Source of the DNA: Leishmania martiniquensis
Lineage: Eukaryota; Euglenozoa; Kinetoplastea; Trypanosomatida; Trypanosomatidae
NCBI RefSeq assembly: GCF_017916325.1
Contig: NC_090162.1
Span: 797,501-861,500, forward strand
DNA length: 64,000 nt
Direction: 5' to 3'
The translations under genes and the position numbers were made by a program. Below are positions 52,101-61,634 of this stretch, piece by piece. The notes under the pieces were generated by a model, which did no database searches, was not told the DNA's origin, and worked only from the letters and a program-made list of their open reading frames with translations. Each line of letters begins with the position of its first letter. Within the stretch, counting starts at the first letter, position 1.

Positions 52101-54055
52101 GCGTGCGCGCAGTGCTCGCATCCGTGCACCACGGGGCCGGCCCTCTCAGGACGGCACTGCTGCCAGCAGGCGGGCCCGCTGCCTCCATCACCCACCTCGG
52201 TCCATATCAGCGGGGCCGTGCCTGGATGGCTCACCCGCATGCGCCGCAACACACGCCGAGCGCTGCCGTGCGTCCGTCGCGGCAGAGGCGCTCCCGCTGC
52301 GGCCAAATCGGCTCACCCACCCCTGTCGCAGGTGTGCTGGGCAAAGCGGGCCCGTGCTGAGCCGGGTAAGGATGGCCTTCTGTCGCCGAGAAGGCTTAGC
52401 GTCCTCGCGCTGCTGGTGTGGGGCGGTGGCCAGGTGCGTGATCCGGGCAGTCGGCGTCAGCGCCTCTGGAACTAGCCGTTTCGCGCGCGTGTCGGCATCA
52501 CCGAGATACTCCCTTTCAACGCGGGCAGAAGCCGAGGAAAACGAGAGGCGCGCACGGCAGGCGGGCGGCACGGCGCTTTGTGCCCACATCCGTTGCCACA
52601 CATTGTCTTCCACCGCTGTGGGGCCCGTGCTGAGCGCTATGGGGAAGGGAAAGCGCGTCCACGGCAGCACCCGCCACAGAAGGCATTCGCCTTGCGTCGC
52701 TTCGGTGGAGACAGGTGGGGCGGCGCAGAGGCACTATCGTGTCGAGGGGGGGTAAGTCGGCTTCTTACAGCGGGCCTATGCCGTCTGCGCCGTAGAGGTC
52801 CCACGACAGCAGCGACTGCCTCGAGGTGAGGGCGCTAGAGGGCCCCCGCAGTTAAGGCCAGCGCTGCCCCCTTACACTAAGAGGCGTACGCGTGCAGCTC
52901 TGATGTAGTCAGCGCTGCGCGGAAAGAGAAAGAGAGGGAGCGTCGAAGGTCTGCTGGCGTGTTCCGCTTGTGCGAGCAAGTGGCCCTCGGCCGTGCACAT
53001 CGAGCTGCCACTGCTTTGGCAACCACCGCACAGCGCGTCGACCATTGCCACGAATGGGTTGCTTGTCAACGCCGAGAAAGGGGGGTGCAGTCCACTGGCA
53101 CCCCTCCTGCCCAGGCGCCTGGCTGGCGGTGCGCCACCGTGTGCAGGCGCACGCCCGGCGGGTCTGCAGTGAAGCGGTGAGAGCGTAAAGTCAGACTGGT
53201 GCGGCTGGTGCGCGCTCCCTACACGATCGCGCGATCGTTGCGAGACGGCTCGTTCCAGTAGCACAAGGGCTGGGGGTGACATTGCCTGGCATGCGATGGA
53301 GGGCTGCCCGTGCCGCCAGGCCGCTCGCAGGAATGTAGACGGACGTGAAGCGCATCCGCCTAGTAGGGGGTATCGCATCGAAGCCGGACTGTCACTGCAG
53401 TGGCTTTGCCTCGTCAGGGCGGAAGGGTCAACACCGGTGCGTCTGTGCTCTCGTGAAAAGACAGAGAAGCCACCACCACTACACCTGTGCCCCCCCCGCC
53501 CCCCGTCTGTATATTGCCGCGCCGGACGGTCGACACCCCGAGAGACCGAATGCCTTGCAGGCCTGCTTAGGAGGCGGTGTTGCGGCTCTTGCGCCGTACA
53601 GCCGTGAATCGAATACGCCCCACGGAGTCAGGCCACACCGCACACCGCTTCGCGCCGGTCCGCCGACGGGCGTTTCCGCCGCGTCCACAGCGCAGACCCC
53701 CGCCCCGCGACGATACCCGCCATCACCGCGGAGCAGCCCAGGCGGGGGAAGCGGCGGGTGACCGCGTGGATGTCCTGCGTCATCGGTACGGCTCGCAGTG
53801 AGCCGATGCAAAAGACGCGACCATAGGCGAACCTTTTTCCCGCACAGCGTCAGGCGCGGGCATGCAGCCCGGCCACCAAAGGGCTGTCAGGTGCATTCAC
53901 ACCTGAGGACAGGCCATCTGCACGGCTACCCACACAGGCCCCTCCTCATGCCCCCACTCTCACATACACGCACAAACACACACACACACAGACACACCTT
54001 CAGCCGTCGCTGCGCCGACACTGAGACACAAAAAAAGCAAAGAAACGTACACGTG
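49111..54055. other. 5-kb gene-free region with GC-rich block
   Basis: This is the longest gap in the window. The ends (49111-49400 and 50880-51800) look like ordinary UTR with GA/CA tracts. The parts at about 49400-50350 and 51830-53930 lack microsatellites and homopolymers and have a more even, GC-rich composition, as expected of old coding or transposon-derived sequence. Open frames of 160-300 codons occur on both strands but overlap and show no known motif. No RNA gene was recognised. Confidence 0.6.
51830..53930 (-). mobile_element. Candidate degenerate retroposon block (SIDER-like), unconfirmed
   Basis: About 2.1 kb without microsatellites, rich in GC and in short inverted repeats. It contains perfect stems at 53789-53805 (cggctc/gagccg) and 53889-53904 (aggtg/cacct), an inverted repeat near 53857-53872, and a 15-bp direct repeat (gggcccgtgctgagc) at 52348 and 52621. 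SIDERs are short degenerate ingi/L1Tc-derived retroposons found in Leishmania 3' UTRs, and this block lies in the 3' UTR of the gene ending at 54056. The match is by general character only; no poly-A tail or target-site duplication was found. Confidence 0.35.
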
Positions 54056-55123
54056 TCACGATGACGAGTTCGACGGGGCGTTCCGCATCGACACGGCCTC
54101 CATCTCGCAGTTCTCTTCCCTTTCAGCTGCCGTGCTGGGCAGCTTTGTCGGATAGTCTTCATCAGGCTCGCCGTTGGGCAGCGACTTGTCAAAGTCGGCG
54201 GCGCCGCCACTGGTTGCCAGGGCACCGGCTGCGCGGCTACCAGACAGAGGGATCAGCTGGCAGTGCGGCATTTCCCGAGAGCCACGGCGGCACATCACAT
54301 AAAATGAAGCGCCGCAATAGAAGAACAGCTCCAACGTCCTCATCACCAACGCGCAGACGGTGATTTTGAGCCCCTTTCCGTGGGTCGCTGTCTTATGCTT
54401 CGTCAGCGCCATTGTGTACACCCACTTCATGTCGTACACGATGACGCACTGCAGGATCAGGCTCACCTGCACCACCGCGCATTGCGCACACCAGAGCCAA
54501 GCGATTTTAGATCGGCGCGACCGCTCGTTTGCCTCGAATCCGCAGCAGGGGCCCCACATCCCCTCCTCCTTCACCATGCTCGGTTCACCACCGGGGCCAT
54601 ACACCCGCCCATCTTCGTGCACCTGCGCGCCGTGCTGCCCCAGCAGCTCCCGGTTAAACAGCTCTTCACTTAGGCGCGTGTGTTGATCGCGTGACAAGCA
54701 GACCGCCATGAGGATAGGACAGACGGGCGAGAAGAGGAGGAGGTATATGGTCGTCAATACCGATAATATCACCAGAGGCAGATAGCGCTCGGAGGCGTGC
54801 GCCGCAGAGCCGCCGGAGCCGCCGTCGAACGCAAAGTACCCGTGTCTGCCCACCATAAAGAATGGCGTGCAGAGGCCCAGCAGCACAAAGAGAGAAAGGG
54901 CGACCTCGAGCAAAATCAGCATCCATGCAACAAGCACGCGTAAGCTGTAGCATCGCGGCGAGAGGGAGTAAGTTGGATGCACCACCAAGTACCTCTCGCC
55001 ACCCATGCCCATGGCCAAGTGGTTCTGCTTGCGCGCCTCCACCGAGAGGGCAGAGTGGCGGAGTTCGGACGAGAGTACGGCCACCGGGATGACAGCAACC
55101 GCTTCAGCGTCGATGGTGGACAT
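54056..55123 (-). CDS. Four-span membrane protein, function unknown
   Basis: The ATG at 55123 gives 355 residues starting MSTIDAEAVAVIPVAV. Four hydrophobic segments lie near residues 55-85, 112-141, 205-230 and 250-275. A hydrophilic loop of about 60 residues separates spans 2 and 3, and a 75-residue acidic/Ser-rich tail follows span 4. The arrangement is like small tetraspan proteins, but the tetraspanin CCG motif is not in the expected place and no family was recognised. The open frame above 55123 translates TG/CTGT repeats (His/Thr runs) and lies beyond the acceptor at 55205, so it is excluded. Confidence 0.85.
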   Translation of the reverse strand: MSTIDAEAVAVIPVAVLSSELRHSALSVEARKQNHLAMGMGGERYLVVHPTYSLSPRCYSLRVLVAWMLILLEVALSLFVLLGLCTPFFMVGRHGYFAFDGGSGGSAAHASERYLPLVILSVLTTIYLLLFSPVCPILMAVCLSRDQHTRLSEELFNRELLGQHGAQVHEDGRVYGPGGEPSMVKEEGMWGPCCGFEANERSRRSKIAWLWCAQCAVVQVSLILQCVIVYDMKWVYTMALTKHKTATHGKGLKITVCALVMRTLELFFYCGASFYVMCRRGSREMPHCQLIPLSGSRAAGALATSGGAADFDKSLPNGEPDEDYPTKLPSTAAEREENCEMEAVSMRNAPSNSSS

Positions 55124-55168
55124 CACGCAAGAGTGGGACTCGTGAGGGGTGTGTGTATGCGTGTGTGT

Positions 55169-55193
55169 GTCTGTCTGTCTGTCTGTCTGTCTA
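55169..55193. repeat. (CTGT)n tetranucleotide repeat
   Basis: About six CTGT units preceded by TG repeats, in the predicted 5' UTR of the four-span protein gene, between its acceptor and ATG. Confidence 0.9.
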
Positions 55194-55204
55194 ACAGTAC
55201 GTCT

Positions 55205-55249
55205 CTGTGTAAGACGAGAGAGAGGGGGGAGGGGGAGGGAGAGGGGGGC
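55205..55249 (-). promoter_or_regulatory. Strong candidate spliced-leader acceptor for the four-span protein gene
   Basis: A nearly pure C/T tract of about 35 nt (complement of 55215-55249) leads to TTACACAG with AG at 55205-55206. The 5' UTR is about 82 nt and includes the CTGT repeat. Confidence 0.55.
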
Positions 55250-55948
55250 AGTCGCGCACGCAAAGAGGAAAGGGCGCCTGTGAGTGCGGCAACCCGTACA
55301 GCAAAGACGATGTACAGTAGAAGACTCTGTATTGTCGGAGCGCGGCGCACCAAAGCCCAGTGAAGCACAAGCGGCCAACGCACAGGGATCTCGGTCGCAC
55401 AAAGACGTGAGACGTTGGAGAAGAGAGAGAAGGGAGAAAGACGCAGCGAAGGTATTAGAGGTGGGCGGAGCCTAATTTGGTGGCAGCGTTGCCGAGGGGC
55501 AACGCACGGCGCGCATATGGCTGCCACATCTCCACTGCGTAAGGAGAGCTGTCCCGCGTGGGAAGAAGGGATAAGAATGCGTGTGTTTGAAAGGGACAGG
55601 GGAGTGGAACCTTTGCAGGTCTCGGAAGAGAGGAGCAGAAGCACACATGAGAGCGAGAGGGAGAGAGCTCGGCTATACATCGAAGAGTGCGGCCCCCCCT
55701 CCCTCCTTCTGTGAAGCCGCCGGCAAGAGTGGGAAACGACGGCGAACCGACGAGAGAGCGCGCGTGCTATGCGCGGCTTGGAGTCACACGAAAGCACATC
55801 AGAACCTGCACAGTGCCGGAAGGGGCCACCAAACAAACCACGCCAGCATCATCGTGGCGTTCGCCCGCCCACACTCGACCCACTTAGGCCTGCCACCACC
55901 ACCACCCCAGCACACGGGCAAGTACCTCCTCCGCTCAGCCTCTAGGTA
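55250..55948. other. Intergenic/3' UTR stretch, no gene seen
   Basis: 3' UTR of the 55949-56728 gene plus flank; GA-rich, no supported gene. Confidence 0.65.
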
Positions 55949-56728
55949 TTAGCGAAGCTGCCACGTAAGGATGTTGTACTCCGTTGAGTTCATCTGCCGG
56001 TCAAGGAAGCGCTGGCGGGCGGCGTAGCGGCTGCGGACCTCAGTGTCAACATCAATCAGTTTGTGCTCCGCCTCCGCAGTGTAGCATTGATGTGTGATAG
56101 GATCACGGTCGTCTTGCTCACGATTGCTGCGCGCCGTACCCGCTACGGTGGCAAGTCGTCGCTGCTCGGCGTGAAAGGCCGCGTTGCGGGAGGCTCTCAG
56201 TGTCGCTTCCCGTGTTGCAGCCCTGTTGCGGCGAGCCTGCTGGTATCCAAGGCGTTTACGGCACTCCTGCGCTCGCTCTTGCCGAAGAGCAGCGTCAACT
56301 GTCATGTCAGGATCAAGTCGCTGCGCATCCGGTAAAAAGGCGTCGCCGCCGCGTCCGCTGTCACAGCGCTCGCGTGGGTTGTGCTGTTGCTGCTGCAGTA
56401 GGTGCGGCGGCGCCGCGATCGCCAGACCACACCCGACAGTGGGGTGCACGGTGCGGGAACTTGATGACGCGCCCCATGCTGTCTCTTCTGTGGCGCTCGG
56501 CTTCACCGAGGGGGCAGGTGACATAGCGGCAGGCGAGCGCGACACGTGCGCTGCGGAGCTGCTTACGGCCGGTCCAGATGCATCACTATTTGGTGCTGGA
56601 AACGGTGGGAGTGGAATGATCGGGTGCTGATAGCCTGGCGGATGCTGCAGCACCTCTGCCTCATGCTTGCGGACACCGCGGTACGGAATCGGCTTTAGAT
56701 GAAAGGGGGGCTCGTTGCCGAATATCAT
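55949..56728 (-). CDS. Small basic helical protein, function unknown
   Basis: The ATG at 56728 gives 259 residues (MIFGNEPPFHLKPIPYRGVR at the start). The first 140 residues are Pro/Ser/Ala-rich; residues about 150-225 are Arg/Ala/Glu-rich and helical (ALRQERAQECRKRLGYQQAR and onward). The C-terminus (RQRFLDRQMNSTEYNILTWQ) is compact and looks conserved. The style is like small axonemal or microtubule-associated proteins, but I did not recognise a family. A very close acceptor (AG at 56757) excludes the upstream in-frame ATG at 57055. Confidence 0.8.
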   Translation of the reverse strand: MIFGNEPPFHLKPIPYRGVRKHEAEVLQHPPGYQHPIIPLPPFPAPNSDASGPAVSSSAAHVSRSPAAMSPAPSVKPSATEETAWGASSSSRTVHPTVGCGLAIAAPPHLLQQQQHNPRERCDSGRGGDAFLPDAQRLDPDMTVDAALRQERAQECRKRLGYQQARRNRAATREATLRASRNAAFHAEQRRLATVAGTARSNREQDDRDPITHQCYTAEAEHKLIDVDTEVRSRYAARQRFLDRQMNSTEYNILTWQLR

Positions 56729-56756
56729 GATGCCTTGAGAGCCCTCAAGTGAGCCT

Positions 56757-56801
56757 CTGTGTATGTGTGTGTGTGTGTGGAGGAGGGAGGGGAGGGTTGA
56801 A
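56757..56801 (-). promoter_or_regulatory. Candidate spliced-leader acceptor for the 55949-56728 gene
   Basis: A C/T tract (complement of 56779-56801) and CA repeats precede CACAG with AG at 56757-56758, about 29 nt before the ATG. Confidence 0.5.
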
Positions 56802-57969
56802 TGAGTTCTGGCGCCAACAGGCAGATGATCGGGGAGACAGGAAAGCGAGATAGAATCGAGCATTGGGGAAGGGAGGGAGGCACCAATGTGAGAGAGCCTC
56901 AGAGACAGCGAGGGGGAGGAGAGGGGCTTCGACTGCGAAAGGAGGAGATGAGGGGGACGGTGAGCGTACCTCTGCATAGGTCCGCCGTCTCTGCCTCCGA
57001 CTGGCAGCTCCTCCTGTGCTAGCTTTTTTGTTCTTCTTTGCGTCTTCACTGGCATCCAACTCGACTCTCCTCGCAGGTGGGATGCACTGTGTGCACTTCA
57101 GGTGTATATGTCCGCGTGCGTTTGTGCGTGCGTTCGTGTGCGTGTGTGTGTGTGTGTGTGTGTATGTGTGTGTGTTTAAGGAACAGAGGGAAACATGAAG
57201 ACAGATAACCGGTGAAGGAAGCGAAGGGGGGCGGCAGCGTACACACACACGCACACAGAGAGAGAGGCGCACCTCTACGAAGAGATGCTTGACAAACTCA
57301 AGAACAAAGTGGTAACGGTGTCAGCAAGGCAACGGGAGAGAGGCGTGGAGAGAGCGGTGGCAGCGGCACCGGAGGCGGCAGTATCACCGATGGGTGTTCC
57401 GAACGGGAAAAGAGGGCGATGAGGGAGGGAAAGAAGTACGGGAGGTGAGGAATAAGGGAGGGTTGCGGCAGACACATGCTCACATACGCGCGCGGACGAA
57501 GGGTGGCGCCCGTGGTATCGAGAGCGCCCACCCCGCTCCAGAGGGGGTGGCGTGGTGCAATAGAGACGAAGAGTGGGAGAGCGAAACGCTGCACGAGCCT
57601 CGCACCGCACCTCACGACTCGCTCGCTCTCTCGTGTGAGTGGGTCGGCAGCGTTCCACCGAGTGGCGCAAGAGCAGAAGACACACACACACACAAAAGAA
57701 GGCGGCGACGCCAGTCACCGCCGCCCAAGACTGCCAACAGCGCCACCGCCGGAGCCGCGACGGGGTGGTGGAGACGAAAAGGCGGCATAGCCGGCAGAAG
57801 CCGGAGCGCGCGCGCAGACAGACACGCACGCATGCACGCACCCATACCACCTCACAGGCACTCAGATGGGGAGAAAGAGAGGGTCGGTGCTGAAGACGGC
57901 TGCAGCAATTAACCATTCACCACCATCCAAAGGAGAGTGGGGGGAAGGGGTCTCTCCTCTTCACTCGTC
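56802..57969. other. 1.2-kb intergenic/3' UTR stretch, no gene seen
   Basis: Mostly the 3' UTR of the kinase gene. Contains a long (GT)n run (57139-57176) and GA-rich blocks; frames here are UTR-like. Confidence 0.65.
57139..57176. repeat. (GT)n microsatellite
   Basis: About 18 GT units with one AT interruption, the longest GT run in the window. Confidence 0.95.
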
Positions 57970-60852
57970 TCAGTCTCGATCACCGAGAAGCCGCGCTTCT
58001 TGCGACACTTTCTCCCTCCCCGCATCACTGTCGCCACCATCGACCGCGTCCTCGTCCTGGTCGCGCGTGCTGTGGCGCGTATGCAGCTGCAGCCGCTGCA
58101 CCTCGTCTTCCTCCCCTGATAGGTCCCCCTCGCTGCCGCTGTAATCACTGGCGCCGATAGCTGCTAGGTGGCACCGACTGTCAGCAGTATCACTCGCCAG
58201 AGTACTACAGCCGCTCCCAGTCAACGTATTCGCTGAGGAGCTATCCGGCAGAGATGCCGCAGTCGCACCCTCATACGTCGGCGGGGCGGCTGCGATAGTC
58301 TCCTCCGGTTCGCTGGGAATGTCTGCCACGTGCATCACAGCTGGTGGTACACTCGTAGAGGATGGTCGTCGTGTTGAGCTTGGCCCCATCTGCGTTGCCA
58401 TGGGAAGGGCATCCTGCGACCCTAGGCTGACTAGTCCATCTTGCCGATCCCCAGGAGCAAGGGCGGAGGAAGGCATGGCGTGACCAACCGCAGCGGCAGC
58501 GTCCAGCCACGGCATAGGCCGCATCAGCTCAGCAGGTGCACAGGGCAGCGGCTCTTCCTTGAAGAATGGGTGCTGTAGAGCCTCCGCGGCAGATGGGCGG
58601 CGGCTCGGGTTCCACTGCAGCACCGAAGCGAGCAGATCCGTCCCGCTGGCGGGCAGCAGTGCAGCTTCCGGCGCCACTGGGACAGTGCCATGTGCTACGG
58701 TCGGGAGAACCGCACCACTTTGAAAGAGGCTCGCCAGCCGTGAGGTGCGGTTCCAACGCGGCAGTGACTGCATCATGGCTTTCGTCTGCGGGAGGTGATA
58801 AAGGCCGGGGAAGGACTCCTCCGTGGGAATGCCGAGCACCTCGCACACCGCCAGCAGGTGTTGGCTGTCCGTCGAGGCGTGGAAGAGAGGTCGGCGTAGG
58901 AAGAGCTCGGCAATGATGCACCCGACGGACCAGACATCCATCTTGTGAGAGTAGTCGACGACGCCGAAGTGCAGCTCGGGCGCGCGATACATGAGCGTCA
59001 CAACGGTGGGGGTGAGCGCCTGGCCTTCGCGGTAGAGACGGCCAAGGCCGAAATCGCACACTTTCACGCAGCCGTCCTCGCCAAGCAGCACGTTCGACGT
59101 CTTCAGGTCGCGGTGAAGAATGCGGTTGTCGTGCAGAAACGCCACGGCGCGCAAGAGCTGGTAGACGATGGACTTGGCACGCCCCAGATAGCTCATCGCC
59201 GCCTGCGGGTGCGCGTTGCGTGGCGTGATGTGGAAGTAAGGCACCTGTGCATGCGCGTGAGAAGGTCCGCCGTCACTGCGGCGGTGCCCCTCCGAAACGG
59301 TCGCATACCGCCGCATGTAGCTTGCCAGGTCGTAGGGGCAGTAGTCCATGACAAGGAAGACGTCCTTCGCCTTGCTCGCGGCGCCGACCGCGGCCAGCGG
59401 CCGTGTGGCGGCAACGTCTTGACCAGCACCCCTCTCGCCCGTCGTTTGAGCGTGCGTAGCGGCGTGGGCCTCTTCCTGCCGCGGCAGCTGCTCGTCGGCA
59501 CGGTCGTCCTTCGGCTTCTTCGCAGGGCTGCACTCCGCGGTATCTTTCGCATCACTGCGGAGCCGGCGAAGAGGGCGACTGCTCTGCAACGCCTCATCTA
59601 CGTGCTGTGTGGTTGATGGCGACCCCGACTCGGATGACGAGGACGAGGACGAGGACGAGGACGGGGACGTCGAGCGCGATTTTGGTGGTGATAGCGGGCG
59701 GCGCGGGATCGGCGTCGGGTCCAATAAGACGAGCTCCAGCGCGCCCATGATGTTGGGGTGCTGTAGCCGCAGCAGCAAATCGATCTCCCGCATCAGGTAG
59801 GGTGGAAGCCCTACCTGTGAGTCCTCCAGCCACATCTTTTTAATGTGCTTCAGCGCGTATGTGCGCACGCGCGCTGGCGGCGAAGTAGTTGAGGAGGCGG
59901 CAGAGCCCTGCTGAGTCACGCGGCCGCGCGATTGTTTCCGGTGCTGTCGCTCGTAGTCAGCTGTCGTCACAGCGCGGAAGACGACGCCGTACACACCCTG
60001 CGATATACGGCCGACTCGGGTGTAGTAGTTCACATCTCGGCAGATGGGCCGAACGGCGCCGGAGACGTCAACTCGGGCCACGGCGCAGGCTGTATTGTAC
60101 GCCGTATCAGCAAACAAGGAAGCGCTCAATGGGCAAACAGAAGAGATCGACGCACGAGCAACATCGTCAGCATCAGCTCCGGCTATGGTAGCAGAAGACT
60201 TGCTGTCCGCTGTTTCCTTGGGCATCTGAGGTGACCTTTGCCCAGCCAGCACCTCGCGCATTCGCGCGACGGCCTTCCCCACCACGATGAGCCGGCTCTC
60301 CTTTCCGGCGTCTTCAGCGCCGGCGCCCGAGACCCCCGCCGCCACCACCACCCCAGTCGCATGGGTCTCATGGACACCACATCCCGTCACGCCACTGTCG
60401 GTTGTCGTCCCCTTCGTCGCGGGCGACGCTCCACCATTAGCACCCCCACGAGTAGCACCGGCAGCCGACGATGCTGGGCAGTGCTCATCGTCCCTCAGGA
60501 GCGCGTTGAGAATCGGCGCGACCATGTCGCACGTGAACGGCACACACAGCGGATCCTTAACATTGTCGCGGTACTCCAGTCGCGCCGAGGAAGGAGAAGC
60601 AAACACAGGCGGCGGTGTCGGCACCGTCGCGCCAGCCGGCAACGCCGACGCCACAGAAGCGCAGCCCGCGGCATCCGCGTCCAGAGTGCACGGCGCGGGT
60701 GCGTTTCTGCTCGACGCGTTAGGAGTGGGGATGGCGACGGTGGTATTGGTACTTGCTGGAGGGGCTGTCGCGGTGGTGGCGGCAGCGGCAGCAGCGGCAG
60801 CCTTCTCCTGCCGCACCTTCCGCATACGCTCCAAGAGCGAGTTGACCTGCAT
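57970..60852 (-). CDS. CRK9: CDC2-related kinase with kinase-domain insertions, probably CRK9
   Basis: The ATG at 60852 gives 960 residues. The kinase domain spans about 275-765: Gly loop GRISQGVYGVV, catalytic Lys in YALKHIK, helix-C stretch GLPPYLMREIDLLLRL in the PSTAIRE position, HRDLKTSNVLL, CDFGLGRLY and YRAPELHFG. An insert lies between strands 2 and 3, and a second of about 115 residues (Ser-rich, then charged) lies between strands 4 and 5. Long N- and C-terminal extensions are low-complexity. Large insertions in a CDK fit CRK9 of trypanosomatids, which in T. brucei is needed for spliced-leader cap methylation and trans-splicing and for RNA polymerase II phosphorylation (known). Its placement near TRYS and MRE11 agrees with my memory of Leishmania chromosome 27. 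Another CRK is possible. Confidence 0.87.
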   Translation of the reverse strand: MQVNSLLERMRKVRQEKAAAAAAAATTATAPPASTNTTVAIPTPNASSRNAPAPCTLDADAAGCASVASALPAGATVPTPPPVFASPSSARLEYRDNVKDPLCVPFTCDMVAPILNALLRDDEHCPASSAAGATRGGANGGASPATKGTTTDSGVTGCGVHETHATGVVVAAGVSGAGAEDAGKESRLIVVGKAVARMREVLAGQRSPQMPKETADSKSSATIAGADADDVARASISSVCPLSASLFADTAYNTACAVARVDVSGAVRPICRDVNYYTRVGRISQGVYGVVFRAVTTADYERQHRKQSRGRVTQQGSAASSTTSPPARVRTYALKHIKKMWLEDSQVGLPPYLMREIDLLLRLQHPNIMGALELVLLDPTPIPRRPLSPPKSRSTSPSSSSSSSSSSESGSPSTTQHVDEALQSSRPLRRLRSDAKDTAECSPAKKPKDDRADEQLPRQEEAHAATHAQTTGERGAGQDVAATRPLAAVGAASKAKDVFLVMDYCPYDLASYMRRYATVSEGHRRSDGGPSHAHAQVPYFHITPRNAHPQAAMSYLGRAKSIVYQLLRAVAFLHDNRILHRDLKTSNVLLGEDGCVKVCDFGLGRLYREGQALTPTVVTLMYRAPELHFGVVDYSHKMDVWSVGCIIAELFLRRPLFHASTDSQHLLAVCEVLGIPTEESFPGLYHLPQTKAMMQSLPRWNRTSRLASLFQSGAVLPTVAHGTVPVAPEAALLPASGTDLLASVLQWNPSRRPSAAEALQHPFFKEEPLPCAPAELMRPMPWLDAAAAVGHAMPSSALAPGDRQDGLVSLGSQDALPMATQMGPSSTRRPSSTSVPPAVMHVADIPSEPEETIAAAPPTYEGATAASLPDSSSANTLTGSGCSTLASDTADSRCHLAAIGASDYSGSEGDLSGEEDEVQRLQLHTRHSTRDQDEDAVDGGDSDAGREKVSQEARLLGDRD

Positions 60853-60961
60853 GGCGTCGCGTGTGGCACTCTCTACGTATGCGCGTCGCGGATGGTCGCC
60901 TCTGGCGCCGCCTTTGTACTCGACTACCACCTGTTTCGCCCTTCTATCGGTGAAGGTGCAG

Positions 60962-60988
60962 CTTAAAAACAAAGAGTGAGAGAGAGGA
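60962..60988 (-). promoter_or_regulatory. Candidate spliced-leader acceptor for the kinase gene
   Basis: A pyrimidine tract (complement of 60965-60988) is followed by TTTTTAAG, AG at 60962-60963, about 110 nt before the ATG. It excludes the upstream in-frame Met at 61206. Confidence 0.5.
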
Positions 60989-61634
60989 CACGCCGAACGA
61001 GGGTGCGCACTGCTCCTCCAACGTGGGATGCACCACCGCGTAGAGGGCCATGATTGGATGTGTCGGATGGAGACGCATAGGGCAAGAGAAAGCGGTGACA
61101 GGACAGGAAGAGGTGAAGGAGATCGGAAGCGCACAGGCGTGAGGCACTCGTAGGGGAGCGAGCGAAAGACGAAGGCATCACGACGTACAGACCCACACAC
61201 GGGCACAGGAACAGAGACACGCGTCTCAGCACCGCATCAGCGGCATTCTCGGCGGAAGAGGAGAGCCTTGCGCTCTTGGCGTCCGTCTTGTGCTCGATGG
61301 AGCGTAGTGCCACTCCATCTCCACCCAATAATTGCCAAGGGCCCACGACACGTCCTCGATGCTCCCGCACACATGTCTTATGGGCACAGGCGTGCACTGC
61401 AGCTACACAGATATATACAGATACACACACACACACATCCATCTGCGAATCGCTCGCAGCTGCTGTACATCGTTGAGGAGACGAAAGAAAGCGCGCAAAA
61501 AAAAGTGGCGATGCACAGCAAACTTCACATGCCTGTGCTTCTTCAGGCACGCACACGCACACACATAAAAAAAAACAAAGGAGACGCACACAGAGTAGCA
61601 CCAGGGGCAGCAGCACTTCACACCTGCTTTCCTC
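60989..61634. other. Intergenic/3' UTR stretch, no gene seen
   Basis: 3' UTR of the Dpy-30-like gene and flank of the kinase gene; A runs, CA repeats and a short AT cluster near 61408. No supported gene. Confidence 0.65.

Noticed and set aside
51865..52755. Plus-strand open frame of 296 codons in the gene-free region
   Set aside because: It runs against the transcription direction of every other gene, is Arg/Pro/Ala-rich with no motif, and overlaps equal-length frames on the minus strand.
60853..61206. 118-residue N-terminal extension of the kinase
   Set aside because: The acceptor at 60962 would remove the upstream Met.
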